NCBI RefSeq assembly: GCF_021740465.1
Contig: NZ_JAIOZR010000024.1
Coordinates: 1-32,799 of the forward strand
DNA length: 32,799 bases
DNA from: Chlorobium sp.
GTDB taxonomy: Bacteria > Bacteroidota > Chlorobiia > Chlorobiales > Chlorobiaceae
Direction: 5' to 3'
Position 1 is the first letter of the stretch. Each line of letters begins with the position of its first letter. Below the pieces are notes generated by a model that was not told the DNA's origin, did not search any database, and was given only the letters and a program-made list of their open reading frames with translations. The translations under genes and the position numbers were made by a program. Shown one piece after another: positions 1-7,927 of this stretch.

Positions 1-55
1 CATACCATGGGGACTCAAGTCCCAAGGCCATCTGAAAAAGGGTAAGGTCGTTCAT
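1..55 (-). CDS. Probable ISL3-family transposase, N-terminal 18 codons only (runs off left edge)
   Basis: An ATG at 53-55 on the minus strand opens a frame that runs without a stop to the window edge and reads MNDLTLFQMALGLESPWY. The pattern LF(Q)xALGLxxPWxV is what I know as the start of ISL3-family transposases, which then carry a zinc finger and a DDE domain beyond this window. Only 18 residues are visible, so the assignment rests on this short match. The preceding minus-strand gene, an outer-membrane barrel, stops 20 bases upstream without a normal barrel end, which fits an IS inserted into that gene. The terminal inverted repeat would have to lie somewhere in about 56-110, but one end alone cannot show it. 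The alternative is a chance match in intergenic DNA. Confidence 0.55.
   Translation of the reverse strand, partial: MNDLTLFQMALGLESPWY
10..23. repeat. Short dyad GGGACT-CA-AGTCCC
   Basis: Perfect 6-bp arms around a 2-base centre, inside the first codons of the putative transposase. It could fold as a 5-bp hairpin with a TCAA loop, but there is no T-tract. It is probably incidental to coding sequence. Confidence 0.25.
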
Positions 56-74
56 GAGCGTACTGGTTACTGGC

Positions 75-791
75 TTAGTTGGTTACACCACAATATACGC
101 TTCTGATATCATCACCCACTTGAAACAGCGAGGAGCCATCATACGTGGTTCCGCCTTCCCATCCTTCCACCGTCGTGTCGTTCCAAGCCAAACCGTAGGA
201 TGCTCGGCCTTCAACGCCGAAATCCCCTTTCATTAACCGCCCGCGCACCTTTGCCGAGAGAATCTGGTGATCCATCTTGAACCTTCCGAAATTGCCCTGC
301 CTTGCAGGATCGGGAACCCCGGCAACAGTATGGTCGTAGAACTCCTTGGTTGTATGTGAAAACAGGTATCCTGCTCCGAAGTCAATGTACCGGGACGGTT
401 CTCCTATCCTGTAATAGCCGCTGATCTCGCCGCTGATGATATCGCCGTCAATTTCCACCCAGTCCGTTTCAGCGTAATCCAGATACATTCTCTGCTCCTG
501 GATGCTTCCCAGGCTCAGGGTGCCCACCAGAAAAAAGTTGCCGAACCCTTTCTCCAGCGACAGCTTGTAGAAATTGGTGCTGAGTTCGCCGTGGGGGCCG
601 ATGGCGATCCGCGGAACAGCGTCTTCAGTGTATTCCGAGTTGTTCGCCACCCAAGCCTCTACGGTAACCTTGAGATCGGCGGATGATTCTGCGGCCCGGC
701 AAACACTTGCCGGAGTGATACACAAGGCCGACAGCGCCAGTAAAAACCACTTTTTCCCGGCTTTTTCAGGACGATTTGATTGCTTGTTCAA
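75..791 (-). CDS. Outer-membrane beta-barrel protein, probably truncated at its C-terminus
   Basis: This 238-residue protein starts with a Sec signal peptide (basic residues to about 14, hydrophobic core 15-25, probable cut after VCRAA near 34). It continues with alternating polar/aromatic strands typical of small porin-like barrels, for example YYRIGEPSRYIDFGAGYLFS and GDFGVEGRASYGLAW. I do not recognise the specific family. The start is TTG at 789-791, supported by a strong Shine-Dalgarno AAAAGGAGG six bases upstream; no ATG is better placed. The C-terminus is odd: barrels normally end in an amphipathic strand with a terminal aromatic residue, but this ends DDIRSVYCGVTN just before a probable ISL3 transposase. 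I infer that the last dozen or so residues are insertion-sequence DNA read in frame and that the true last strands are lost. It was probably secreted to the outer membrane when intact. Confidence 0.7.
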   Translation of the reverse strand: MNKQSNRPEKAGKKWFLLALSALCITPASVCRAAESSADLKVTVEAWVANNSEYTEDAVPRIAIGPHGELSTNFYKLSLEKGFGNFFLVGTLSLGSIQEQRMYLDYAETDWVEIDGDIISGEISGYYRIGEPSRYIDFGAGYLFSHTTKEFYDHTVAGVPDPARQGNFGRFKMDHQILSAKVRGRLMKGDFGVEGRASYGLAWNDTTVEGWEGGTTYDGSSLFQVGDDIRSVYCGVTN

Positions 792-1133
792 ATTGCGCCT
801 CCTTTTCTGTTAACGTTTATTCAACAGGTTTATTTGATCCGAAAAAAAACGCGAACGGTTACCGGAGCGCTATCGTGTTGCAATCGTGCGTGCACATCAC
901 CGATGTACCAAAATCATTATGTCCGGGTTGACGGGGTCAGGGAGAATACCTCAATATTCATGAAGACCTGGAGAGCGAAAAAAACCGGGTTATTACCCAG
1001 TGCACGCATCATCGGGAAAACATTTTCTATTTGAAATATATAAATAAACGCTTTCTGATCATCAATATCTCCAGGCCTGAACAGGCAAAAAAAACGCCAA
1101 CCGGAAACGGGGTATCGAGTTCAAATACGAGGC
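792..1133. other. Intergenic region without a gene
   Basis: About 340 bases between the acetyltransferase and the barrel gene, both on the minus strand. It must hold the terminator of one and the promoter of the other, but I find no convincing stem-loop plus T-tract and no clear -35/-10 pair. A minor dyad GCCTG-AA-CAGGC near 1076-1087 is followed by A-runs on the plus strand and so is not a terminator for the minus-strand genes. Short open frames here show no protein-like composition. Confidence 0.5.
798..806 (-). promoter_or_regulatory. Strong Shine-Dalgarno that fixes a TTG start
   Basis: AAAAGGAGG on the minus strand lies six bases before the TTG at 789-791. It is among the best ribosome sites in the window and is the reason for preferring the non-ATG start of the barrel protein. 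Confidence 0.75.
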
Positions 1134-1613
1134 CTACAGAAGAACCTTCAGCTTGCGACCGCCGGTTACGGCAAACCCTTCCCGTTCATAGAACACGAGG
1201 GTACTCTGGAACTGCGGAAGCGGAGGCGTGGTCACTTCGAGCCGCTTCCAACCGTTTGAAAAGCCGAACGCTTTCGCCTCCGAAACCAAACTGCGCCCCA
1301 AACCGCAATTGCGGAATTCAGGACGTACATAAAGCTCCGGAATCGTCCCGAACACCCCCTCTGCATAGAGTGCGCAGCTTTCGCACAGGGCGATGAAGCC
1401 GGCTGGCTTCCCCTCCCCACTGTGTGCGACGAACACGAAATAACGCTCGCTCTCAATGAAATCCCCGAGCCTCGATACGGTATCGGCTACATCGAAATTG
1501 AAGGCCTGCTCGCCTATGACCAGCATGATCTCCTCAAGCAACTCGCCGACCATTGCCGCAACCGCCGGCACATCGTCCGCACTCGCCCTGTGAATAGCGT
1601 ATGTTGCGCTCAT
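1134..1613 (-). CDS. GNAT-family N-acetyltransferase
   Basis: This 159-residue protein is a single GNAT domain, which transfers an acetyl group from acetyl-CoA to an amine; the substrate is unknown. Motif A is clear: strand IPELYVRPEF (91-100) followed by the pyrophosphate-binding loop RNCGLG (101-106, the [RQ]xxGx[GA] signature) and helix RSLVSEAKAFG. Motif B is seen in LVFYEREGFAVTG near the end, where FYxxxGF is typical. The length is normal for a single-domain GNAT. The ATG is preceded by GGTGA, which overlaps the stop of the upstream arylamine N-acetyltransferase gene. Only six bases separate the two genes, so they are almost certainly co-transcribed and perhaps translationally coupled. 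It is probably cytoplasmic. Confidence 0.88.
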   Translation of the reverse strand: MSATYAIHRASADDVPAVAAMVGELLEEIMLVIGEQAFNFDVADTVSRLGDFIESERYFVFVAHSGEGKPAGFIALCESCALYAEGVFGTIPELYVRPEFRNCGLGRSLVSEAKAFGFSNGWKRLEVTTPPLPQFQSTLVFYEREGFAVTGGRKLKVLL

Positions 1614-1619
1614 AAAAAA

Positions 1620-2381
1620 TCACCGTAATGAGAACTCCCGATCGAGCAATGCCGGAAGCTCGTCCGGACTTGGCGTCAACTCCCGGGTGCCGTTTTCCGA
1701 CACCTCCCTGAACCGGTCTCCATGGAGTACCTTTTTCCCCGAGGGGGTCTGCAGCACCGCCATGAGCGAGCGCACGAAAATAGAATCCGGATGAGTGGAA
1801 TTCAGATAGTTGGCCGGTTCGAAATCGACCCACTCCTGCGGCGACAGGTTGAACTCGTACAGGTTCATCCATCTACCGTCGGAAAGTGACTGCAGGAGAT
1901 ACTCCCCATCCTCGCCCTTCGAGAGTCTGAAGATATCGGAATCCTGCCTGATCTCCCGGTCAAGACCGTTCAGGTCGAGCGGCTCGCGTATACCGTAACT
2001 GCAGAATCCCAGATCGCAGAGCCACTGCCCGCCATCTACCGCCGCCACGACCGCCATATGCGTTTTTGGACGGCGGACAGGGTAGGTCATCGGTCGGGCG
2101 GCCACGAACCGGTACGGAATACCCAGCGCATCGAGTGCCATGGCAAACAGGCCATTCACCTCGTAGCAGTACCCGCCCCGACCATGCTCGACGATTTTCG
2201 AATAAATCTCTTCAGGTATGAGCGAGACGACTTTACCCTCCTGCACGTCGAGGTTTTCGAACGGCACCGTAAAAAGCTGGCAGCGCATCATGCCTTTCAA
2301 GGTGGGAAAGTCCTCAACGGGCTCCCCCCTGAAGCTTATTCGGGAAAAATATGCCTGTAGATCGAAATTATCAGCTTTCAT
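1620..2381 (-). CDS. nat: Arylamine N-acetyltransferase
   Basis: NAT enzymes move an acetyl group from acetyl-CoA to arylamines, hydrazines or arylhydroxylamines through a cysteine thioester. The full catalytic triad is visible: Cys72 in RGGYCYE, His108 in KTHM and Asp123 in CDLGF, at nearly the same positions as in Salmonella NAT. The N-terminal FDLQAYFSRI helix and the FENLD motif (41-45) are also standard. The frame stays open to an ATG at 2408, but I chose the ATG at 2381 because GGAGG lies five bases before it and because family members begin MxxxxFDLxAYFxRI. The upstream ATG has AAGGAG only two bases away and would add nine unusual residues. With 253 residues the length is slightly under the usual 260-280. 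A GNAT gene follows after six bases. Confidence 0.93.
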   Translation of the reverse strand: MKADNFDLQAYFSRISFRGEPVEDFPTLKGMMRCQLFTVPFENLDVQEGKVVSLIPEEIYSKIVEHGRGGYCYEVNGLFAMALDALGIPYRFVAARPMTYPVRRPKTHMAVVAAVDGGQWLCDLGFCSYGIREPLDLNGLDREIRQDSDIFRLSKGEDGEYLLQSLSDGRWMNLYEFNLSPQEWVDFEPANYLNSTHPDSIFVRSLMAVLQTPSGKKVLHGDRFREVSENGTRELTPSPDELPALLDREFSLR

Positions 2382-2386
2382 CTTTT

Positions 2387-2391
2387 CCTCC
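2387..2391 (-). promoter_or_regulatory. Shine-Dalgarno deciding the nat start
   Basis: GGAGG on the minus strand lies five bases before the ATG at 2379-2381. It favours this start over the in-frame ATG at 2406-2408. Confidence 0.65.
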
Positions 2392-2435
2392 GCAATCACT
2401 ATTGCCATTACTCCTTACTTCCGGATCCAGACCTT

Positions 2436-2858
2436 TCATTTGATGAAATACCCAGCGGCCCGCCACACACCATCTTTTTCGAGCATGAACGTTACGGTCT
2501 CGGTAGCGGACTGTTTGTGTTCGAATGCCGTTTGCATGGTCATGACGACATACCGGCCATCCGGCGCGCCGGGAAGGCTGCCCGACTGCCGAGTCCCGGC
2601 CAACTCGCGCCGGAGCGCTCTGCCCAAAGGCTTGCGCATCCCGTCCAGAGAGGCTACCCAGCCCGGTTCGGATACGGCTCCCCGAAACAAGATCGACGCT
2701 TCATTCCGGCTTTCGGCATACCTCCCGCTGTCTATCAGGAAAAACCAGTCCATGGCGGCGGAAGCCGCAAGCTTTTCCGCTCCGGTCGCCCCCCGTGCAG
2801 TCGTAAACCCGGCAGAAACCAGCACCATGGTCATCAGTTGGACGATAATGGTTTTCAT
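2436..2858 (-). CDS. DUF4019 family exported protein
   Basis: This 140-residue protein begins with a signal peptide (MKTIIVQLMTMVLVSAG, probable cleavage after ARG-A near 22-24) and is one DUF4019 domain. The family landmarks I recognise are the helix AAMDWFFLIDSGRYAESRN, the segment SILFRGAVSEPGWV, the RxPLG motif, the SLPGAPDGRYVV strand and the closing strand VTFMLEKDGVWRAAGYFIK. The function of DUF4019 is not known; it has an NTF2/cystatin-like look and probably acts outside the inner membrane. The frame is open to 2891, but AGGAGG eight bases before the ATG at 2858 and the start of the signal peptide fix the shorter form. It is separated from nat by about 50 bases and may share its transcript. 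Confidence 0.87.
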   Translation of the reverse strand: MKTIIVQLMTMVLVSAGFTTARGATGAEKLAASAAMDWFFLIDSGRYAESRNEASILFRGAVSEPGWVASLDGMRKPLGRALRRELAGTRQSGSLPGAPDGRYVVMTMQTAFEHKQSATETVTFMLEKDGVWRAAGYFIK

Positions 2859-3085
2859 GAGTTCACCCTCCTTTTTCGCGAAAATGATCAAGTCCAGGCA
2901 GACCGCCCGGGAAATGGCTTACACACCCGTATCCAGACGACAACCATGTCTTCGGAGCAGGAACCGAAAACAGAGAATTTTACGAAATATCATATTTTAT
3001 CTGAAAGAGGCTCTTTCCGCTTTGCACCCATGGAGATACCCGCATTCTGAAGGTTGGCTGTTGAAGCAATGTAAGAAACGCTGCG

Positions 3086-4186
3086 ATGAAAATCGGAATT
3101 CTCGGGGCGACAGGACTTGCCGGAAAGTCGATTACCCGACAGGTGGTTGCGGGAAAAACAGGAAAAGCCATGCTTCTCGGCAGAAACAGGGCCAGGCTCG
3201 AATTGCTTCGTGAAGAGCTGCTGCCAGAGGCCGCATCGCTCCCCGACATTGCCGTCATCGACCTGAAAAAACAGGAAAGCCTCAAACGGGCCTTTGAAAA
3301 AATCGACATTCTGGTGATCGCGGTCAGTTCCGCCGAACACCTTCCTGCAGTGGTCCGCGCGGCACTGGACACGAAAACCGACTGTCTGGACATTCTGCTG
3401 TGCAGCAAGGCCAAACGGGACTTCCTTGCCTCCATGCGCACGATGTTCGAGAAACTGGGCCTCTGCTACATCACCGATGGCGGCTATCATCCCGGCGTTC
3501 CCGCAGCGATGGCCCGCTGGGCGGAAACCCTTTGCCCCGGTCTGCGCTCCGTGGACATTTTCGGTTCTTTCGGTCTGAAGTGGCAGAAAAATAGCGTCAC
3601 GCATGAAACCTTGCTTGATTTCATGCGTGAACTGAAAGCCATGGACATGTCGGTACTGCAGGACAGGGAATGGCTATCGAGCTGGAAACATGTAAAGCGG
3701 TTCGATTTCCGGGACGGCAGGGGGAAACAGGATTGTGCCGCAATGGGCATGGACGAGATACAGCTCCTCACCGGCGTCATCCCGACCCTGAAAAATGCCG
3801 GATTTTATATTGCCGGGTTCGGCCGTCCGATCGACTGGGCCTTCATGCCACTCTCTCTTGCTGCCCTGCACCTCTTTCCCAAAACAGAGCGGCATGTCGC
3901 GAGGTTCTTCCGGTGGGGACTGGAGAGGTTCGGGCCGGATACCGAATGGGCAATACTGCATTGCACGGCACAGGGCGACACCGGCTCCATAGAGATTGCT
4001 GCATCGTATCCGGACCCTTATGCCTTTACCGCCCTGCCCGTGATTGCCTGTCTAAAGCAATATGCCGACACGCCCCGCAGGCCGGGACTCTGGCATCAGG
4101 CACTGTATGTAGAGCCTGAGCGGTTCTGGCTCGATCTGCAGGTGATGGGAGTTAAGATAACCTGCAGCACAAACCCGAAAGCATAG
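3086..4186 (+). CDS. Saccharopine-dehydrogenase-like NAD(P)-binding oxidoreductase
   Basis: This 366-residue protein opens with a Rossmann fold: MKIGILGATGLAG gives the dinucleotide loop GxxGxxG at 4-10, and LLGRNRARLELL is the second strand whose Arg suggests NADP. The segment VIAVSSAEHLPAVVRAALDTKTDCLDI resembles the corresponding part of saccharopine dehydrogenase/homospermidine-synthase-like reductases, as does GGYHPGVPAAMAR. The rest (about 150-366) is the variable substrate domain. The substrate cannot be told from sequence; lysine biosynthesis is not implied. No good Shine-Dalgarno precedes the ATG, but the Rossmann strand begins directly at residue 2, so the start is convincing. It is divergent from the DUF4019 gene. 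The following DinB-like gene is on the same strand after about 115 bases. Confidence 0.8.
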   Translation: MKIGILGATGLAGKSITRQVVAGKTGKAMLLGRNRARLELLREELLPEAASLPDIAVIDLKKQESLKRAFEKIDILVIAVSSAEHLPAVVRAALDTKTDCLDILLCSKAKRDFLASMRTMFEKLGLCYITDGGYHPGVPAAMARWAETLCPGLRSVDIFGSFGLKWQKNSVTHETLLDFMRELKAMDMSVLQDREWLSSWKHVKRFDFRDGRGKQDCAAMGMDEIQLLTGVIPTLKNAGFYIAGFGRPIDWAFMPLSLAALHLFPKTERHVARFFRWGLERFGPDTEWAILHCTAQGDTGSIEIAASYPDPYAFTALPVIACLKQYADTPRRPGLWHQALYVEPERFWLDLQVMGVKITCSTNPKA

Positions 4187-4300
4187 AATGGCATGGATAG
4201 GGACTGTCGCTCCCCACCCCCTTCTTACCCGATCGACATCCCGGAGAATCCCCTGAAAAATGAACCCCGGGGCCGGGTTTGCTGTTATAGGTCGTAGCGA

Positions 4301-4861
4301 ATGAACGTTACTCCGCAAATCACCAACACGATTATGAACTGGAAACAGCTTCTCGAACAACAGCTCGACGACACCTTCAGGGTGGCTGAAAGGCTGGTCA
4401 GGCTTCTCGACGAAAAGGATCTTCCGTGGAAACCCTCCGAAGGCGACAACTGGATGACGACGGGGCAACTTCTGCTGCATATGGGAAAATCGTGCGGCAT
4501 TCCGATGAAAGGGTTCGCTACGGGAGATTGGGATATGCCAGCCCATAGCGACATGAATGATAAGAAAACGGAAAAGAAAATGCCGCCTCCAGCCGGACAA
4601 CTTCATGCTGTCGGTTCCATCGACGAAGCCCTGAAGCTTCTCTCTCTGGACAAGGCTCTCGCACTCGATGCACTCAGCAACTGCAGCGAGGAAGATCTCG
4701 AATCAAAACCGGCTCCGGCGCCCTGGGATGCAACCCCCGTCAACCTCGGTCTGCGCATGCTGCAGATGATCGACCATCTGAACCAGCACAAGGCACAGCT
4801 TTTCTACTACCTGAAAATGCAGGGCAAGCCGGTCAACACCTACCATCTCTACGGCAAGTAA
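4301..4861 (+). CDS. DinB/YfiT-like four-helix-bundle protein
   Basis: This 186-residue protein resembles the DinB superfamily of metal-binding four-helix bundles. The helix MNWKQLLEQQLDDTFRVAERLVRLLDEKDLPWKP matches the usual first helix and LxWKP turn. A first histidine ligand sits in GQLLLHMGKS (about 60) and a second pair in the last helix MIDHLNQHKAQLFYYL (about 159-163), the normal HxxxH arrangement. Members act as thiol transferases or as damage-linked proteins of unknown activity; which applies here is unknown. The in-frame ATG at 4334 begins exactly at the first helix and is a credible alternative start; neither ATG has a strong ribosome site. The N-terminal eleven residues are therefore uncertain. 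Confidence 0.75.
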   Translation: MNVTPQITNTIMNWKQLLEQQLDDTFRVAERLVRLLDEKDLPWKPSEGDNWMTTGQLLLHMGKSCGIPMKGFATGDWDMPAHSDMNDKKTEKKMPPPAGQLHAVGSIDEALKLLSLDKALALDALSNCSEEDLESKPAPAPWDATPVNLGLRMLQMIDHLNQHKAQLFYYLKMQGKPVNTYHLYGK

Positions 4862-4891
4862 CACGGCTTGCCGTCCGATCCGCCTGTTAGA

Positions 4892-4925
4892 GGGAAGATA
4901 TGGGGCCACACTTGCGTATCTTCCC
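4892..4925 (+). terminator. Stem-loop downstream of the DinB-like gene
   Basis: Perfect 9-bp arms GGGAAGATA / TATCTTCCC enclose a 16-base loop in the gap before the nuclease gene. The T-content after it (TGAATTGCCGTTTT) is weak, so it is a candidate terminator or 5'-leader structure. A second dyad, ACGGCAAG / CTTGCCGT, overlaps the preceding stop codon. Confidence 0.4.
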
Positions 4926-4997
4926 TGAATTGCCGTTTTGTATAGCGAACAACAACAGGTGATTTGTGCATTCTGCCACAAACCGCCTTTTTTTCTC

Positions 4998-5534
4998 ATG
5001 AACAGAAAACTCCCCTTCGGCATCGTCTTCCGTATTGCGAGCATTCACCTGTTTGTCGCCATGCTGCTCTTTCTCGGCAGCTGTGACGTCACGAAAGCGC
5101 CCGAAAAAGGAAAAGTTGTCGGCGTTTCGGACGGCGACACCATAACCCTCCTCGTCGACGGCCGGAAAGAAAAAGTAAGACTCTTCGGCATCGACTGCCC
5201 GGAGCTGCACCAGGCTTTTGGCCGGAAGGCAAAAAAGTTCACGAGCCGTATGGTGTTCCATAAAACCGTTTCGCTCACGAGAAAGGAAACCGACCAGTAC
5301 GGCCGCACTCTCGGTGTTATCGAAGTGGATGGGCAATATCTCGATCAGGCGCTCGTCCGCTCAGGGTATGCCTGGCACTTCAGAAAATTCTCGTCGAGCA
5401 GGCTGCTCGATTCGCTGGAAAACGAAGCCCGGCTGAACAAAAGAGGCCTCTGGGTCGATCCGGACGCCATTGCACCATGGGAATTCAGAAGCAGGGGAAG
5501 ACAGAAATCCATGCCTGCCATCGGGACAATGTAA
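4998..5534 (+). CDS. Thermonuclease-family (SNase-like) lipoprotein
   Basis: This 178-residue protein has a lipoprotein signal (hydrophobic FVAMLLFLG, lipobox LGSC with Cys29) followed by a staphylococcal-nuclease domain at about 36-165. Residues matching the calcium and catalytic site are all present: DGDT (45-48), Arg61 in VRLFGIDCPE, Asp66, Glu69 and Arg103 in QYGRTLG. The late motif LVRSGYAW and the closing RGLWxxPxxIAPWEFR are standard for bacterial SNases. It should cut DNA and RNA non-specifically on the periplasmic or outer face of the envelope. The frame extends to a TTG at 4938, but I chose the ATG at 4998 because it gives a proper lipoprotein signal; neither start has a clear Shine-Dalgarno. 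The next gene is convergent. Confidence 0.88.
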   Translation: MNRKLPFGIVFRIASIHLFVAMLLFLGSCDVTKAPEKGKVVGVSDGDTITLLVDGRKEKVRLFGIDCPELHQAFGRKAKKFTSRMVFHKTVSLTRKETDQYGRTLGVIEVDGQYLDQALVRSGYAWHFRKFSSSRLLDSLENEARLNKRGLWVDPDAIAPWEFRSRGRQKSMPAIGTM

Positions 5535-5609
5535 GGCACTTTTTCAGCATTTGACTGATACCCCCCTGTTTGCTTTGGGTCACCTTTTCCGGCTTCGGTA
5601 AGCTGGCGA

Positions 5610-7481
5610 TCAGTTGAAAGCGTATCTGATATTCAGGCTTGCGCTTATGCCTGGCTCATAAACCCGGTAACCGCTTGCAAAGGGATCGCGAAGATAGGAA
5701 AGATGCCTGTAGTAGCCGGCATCCCCGATATTCTCGACATCGAGAGAGCAGGACAGCCCTTTATAGCAGCCCATGATACCGGCATCGAAGGTATTCCACG
5801 ATCCGGTAGGGGTCTCCATCAGTTCCGGGTCCACCCTGTTCTGCGAATGTTCGTATTTATGGCGGACATACAGCTTCAAACCCGAAAATTCAGGAGTCGT
5901 CAGGGTCGTCGTGATTCTCAGGGGAAGAATTTCGATGAGCGGACGATTGTCGGTTTCATTGTTTCCGTAGGTATACGATGCGTTGACATCGAGCCACCTG
6001 TACTTCAGTTCGAGCGTTGCACCGGCCAGCAACGCATCGATATTGGAATAGGTAAGGTATCGCTGCGCACCGACCGTTGCGTTGTCGATGGTGACGTAAT
6101 TGAAAATGTAGGATCCGAACAGTTCGAGCTTTGCCCAGTCGGAGGAAAGCGAGGTCCTGAGTGTTGCCCGGAGCGGCTGGTCGAGTTCGGGATTGCCGCT
6201 GGTCCAGACGGTATTCGGCATTTTTCTCACGTTGATGAAAAGCGCTTCTGCTTCGGGAGCTTCGGAAGCAACATCAAGCATGGCGCCGAGCGAGAGGCTT
6301 TTCGAAAGCGATGCGGAATGCGAAAGGCTCAGGCCGAACGTCGGAAAAAGGCGATCGTCATCGGCTCCGGGATGAACCGTCCGGAGATACGGAAGGACAT
6401 CCCCGTTTCCGATATGATACCAGGACAGCCCCGCCTTTCCTGCAACCGAAATGCCATTGAAATCGGTTTTTTTCCGCACCGAGAACGCATAGAGATTGAC
6501 GTCGGGAATCATGTTGTTCTGTATCGAGGCCATTCTGTTGCGGATCGAGTTGTCGGCGTTCCATCGCCTGTAGAAAGCCTCGAATAAATCAGACTTCAGG
6601 CCCACTGTGAGATTTGTGGCATCGGTACGCATCTGCATGGTGCTGTATCCGGTCCTGAGCCCGTTGTCCATCGTATGGTCGGTGTAATTCACATAGAGCT
6701 TGTAATCATCATAGGACAGCGATGCATTGTAGACCAGGCTGTTGCGCTCGTCCATCAGGAGATAGGGGAACGAGATGTCTTCGGAGTACATGAAAGATGC
6801 TGTGTATTTCCAAGGGCCGGATTTTCCCATAAAGGATGCTTCTCCGAAGCGGTACGGGGTGTTCTCCGTGTAGTTGTAGAGATCCCTGAAGGATTTTCCG
6901 TCACCGTTTTCATACGGCTCCCCCTCGACGTACCGCAACGATATCCTGTGGCTGTTTTTTTCGATCTGGAAAGCCGCATCCGTACCATCGAAACTCCCCA
7001 TGTACTGCGTCAGGCTGCCCCTGTAGCGCAAGGAATCCTGCGGTTCGGAACGTCGCACCAGAACCACGCCGCCGAGACCGGCCTGCAGGTTCGAAGCCGA
7101 TTTATCGAGTTCGACCAACTCGATGTCGAGCGGCGAAATTCTTGATATCGGCGCATCCATCCTGTTCGGACAGGCGCACTGGTAGCGCTCGTCATCGACG
7201 ACAACCGGAATATCCGATTTTTTCATGCCGTCGGCGTAGACGTCCTGCGCAAGAAAAACCCCTTTCCGGATCACCGAGAAACCGTTCTTTTCAAGCACAT
7301 CGCCAAGGGTTCCTTTTTCGGCGGAAAATTCAGCACGGCTGATGCTCTGCTTTTTTGCATGCACGGTTATGCCGTCGTGATAGTATACCCTGACGCTGTC
7401 ACGCTCGGCGGCAACTGCCGACATGGAAAGCGCAAAAAGAAAAACAGGAATGAGCAAAAAAGAAAATCGGGAAGAAGCCAT
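5610..7481 (-). CDS. TonB-dependent outer-membrane receptor, OprC/NosA-like (possible copper receptor)
   Basis: This 623-residue protein has a signal peptide (MASSRFSFLLIPVFLFALSMSAVAA), a plug domain (about 50-150) and a 22-strand-type barrel. It ends in a strand finishing IRYAFN. The plug carries CACPNRMDAPISRISP, so Cys104-x3-Met108 forms CxxxM. The barrel carries TDHTMDNGLR, with HxM at 269-271. This CxxxM...HxM pair, with similar spacing, is the copper-binding signature I know from Pseudomonas OprC and related NosA receptors, so copper is the best guess. At 623 residues it is shorter than OprC (about 720). The start is taken at the ATG at 7481 because it begins a normal signal peptide; the frame is open to 7550. 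No ribosome site is obvious. No metal-handling gene is adjacent. Confidence 0.85.
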   Translation of the reverse strand: MASSRFSFLLIPVFLFALSMSAVAAERDSVRVYYHDGITVHAKKQSISRAEFSAEKGTLGDVLEKNGFSVIRKGVFLAQDVYADGMKKSDIPVVVDDERYQCACPNRMDAPISRISPLDIELVELDKSASNLQAGLGGVVLVRRSEPQDSLRYRGSLTQYMGSFDGTDAAFQIEKNSHRISLRYVEGEPYENGDGKSFRDLYNYTENTPYRFGEASFMGKSGPWKYTASFMYSEDISFPYLLMDERNSLVYNASLSYDDYKLYVNYTDHTMDNGLRTGYSTMQMRTDATNLTVGLKSDLFEAFYRRWNADNSIRNRMASIQNNMIPDVNLYAFSVRKKTDFNGISVAGKAGLSWYHIGNGDVLPYLRTVHPGADDDRLFPTFGLSLSHSASLSKSLSLGAMLDVASEAPEAEALFINVRKMPNTVWTSGNPELDQPLRATLRTSLSSDWAKLELFGSYIFNYVTIDNATVGAQRYLTYSNIDALLAGATLELKYRWLDVNASYTYGNNETDNRPLIEILPLRITTTLTTPEFSGLKLYVRHKYEHSQNRVDPELMETPTGSWNTFDAGIMGCYKGLSCSLDVENIGDAGYYRHLSYLRDPFASGYRVYEPGISASLNIRYAFN

Positions 7482-7732
7482 GATGGTATCGGGGAGTTGT
7501 TCCGGATGTCGAAAAAAAGGACAAAATAAATCATAATTCTCAAACCTCATACCGGGTACAGAAAAATTCCGTCACCGCACCCGAAAACACAATGCCTTCA
7601 GTTTCAATCCGGATACTCCGAAAAATCCTGCCACCAGCGCGAAGACGATTATCTGTAGAGGTGCTTGCTATCCGTTCTCTCAGCAGTTGAAATGACGCAA
7701 AGCAAGAATTCAGGTTTTTCCGGAAATTTCAA

Positions 7733-7827
7733 ATCCCATAGGGATGCAATAGCGGTAGAAAAGCATCATCCTACCGTGTTTAAAGCTCCAGAGGAACGGC
7801 ATACCGGTAACACCGGGTGCAACCCGG
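7733..7827 (-). repeat. Two hairpin-repeat units, minus orientation
   Basis: Read on the minus strand, this shows hairpin CCGGGT-TGC-ACCCGG (7813-7827), then TTACCGGTATGCCG, hairpin TTCC-TCT-GGAG (7786-7796) and AGCTTTAAACACGG. After a spacer come CTACCGCTATTGC and hairpin ATCCC-TAT-GGGAT (7733-7745). The layout copies the array at 12571-12836, including the leading TTGCACCC hairpin. Stem sequences differ but remain paired. Confidence 0.7.
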
Positions 7828-7927
7828 CACACCCATGCTTTTCATGCCCAACCATTCGACAACAGCATACGACACCCATCCTACAGCTGCTGCAGCTATA
7901 GCATTGCCTGATTTCCCATAAGAACTT

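Noticed and set aside
7551-7830. Cobalamin riboswitch upstream of the TonB receptor
   Set aside because: The GC-rich CCGGGT/ACCCGG element first suggested one, but the B12-box and core are missing and the piece belongs to the hairpin-repeat family.
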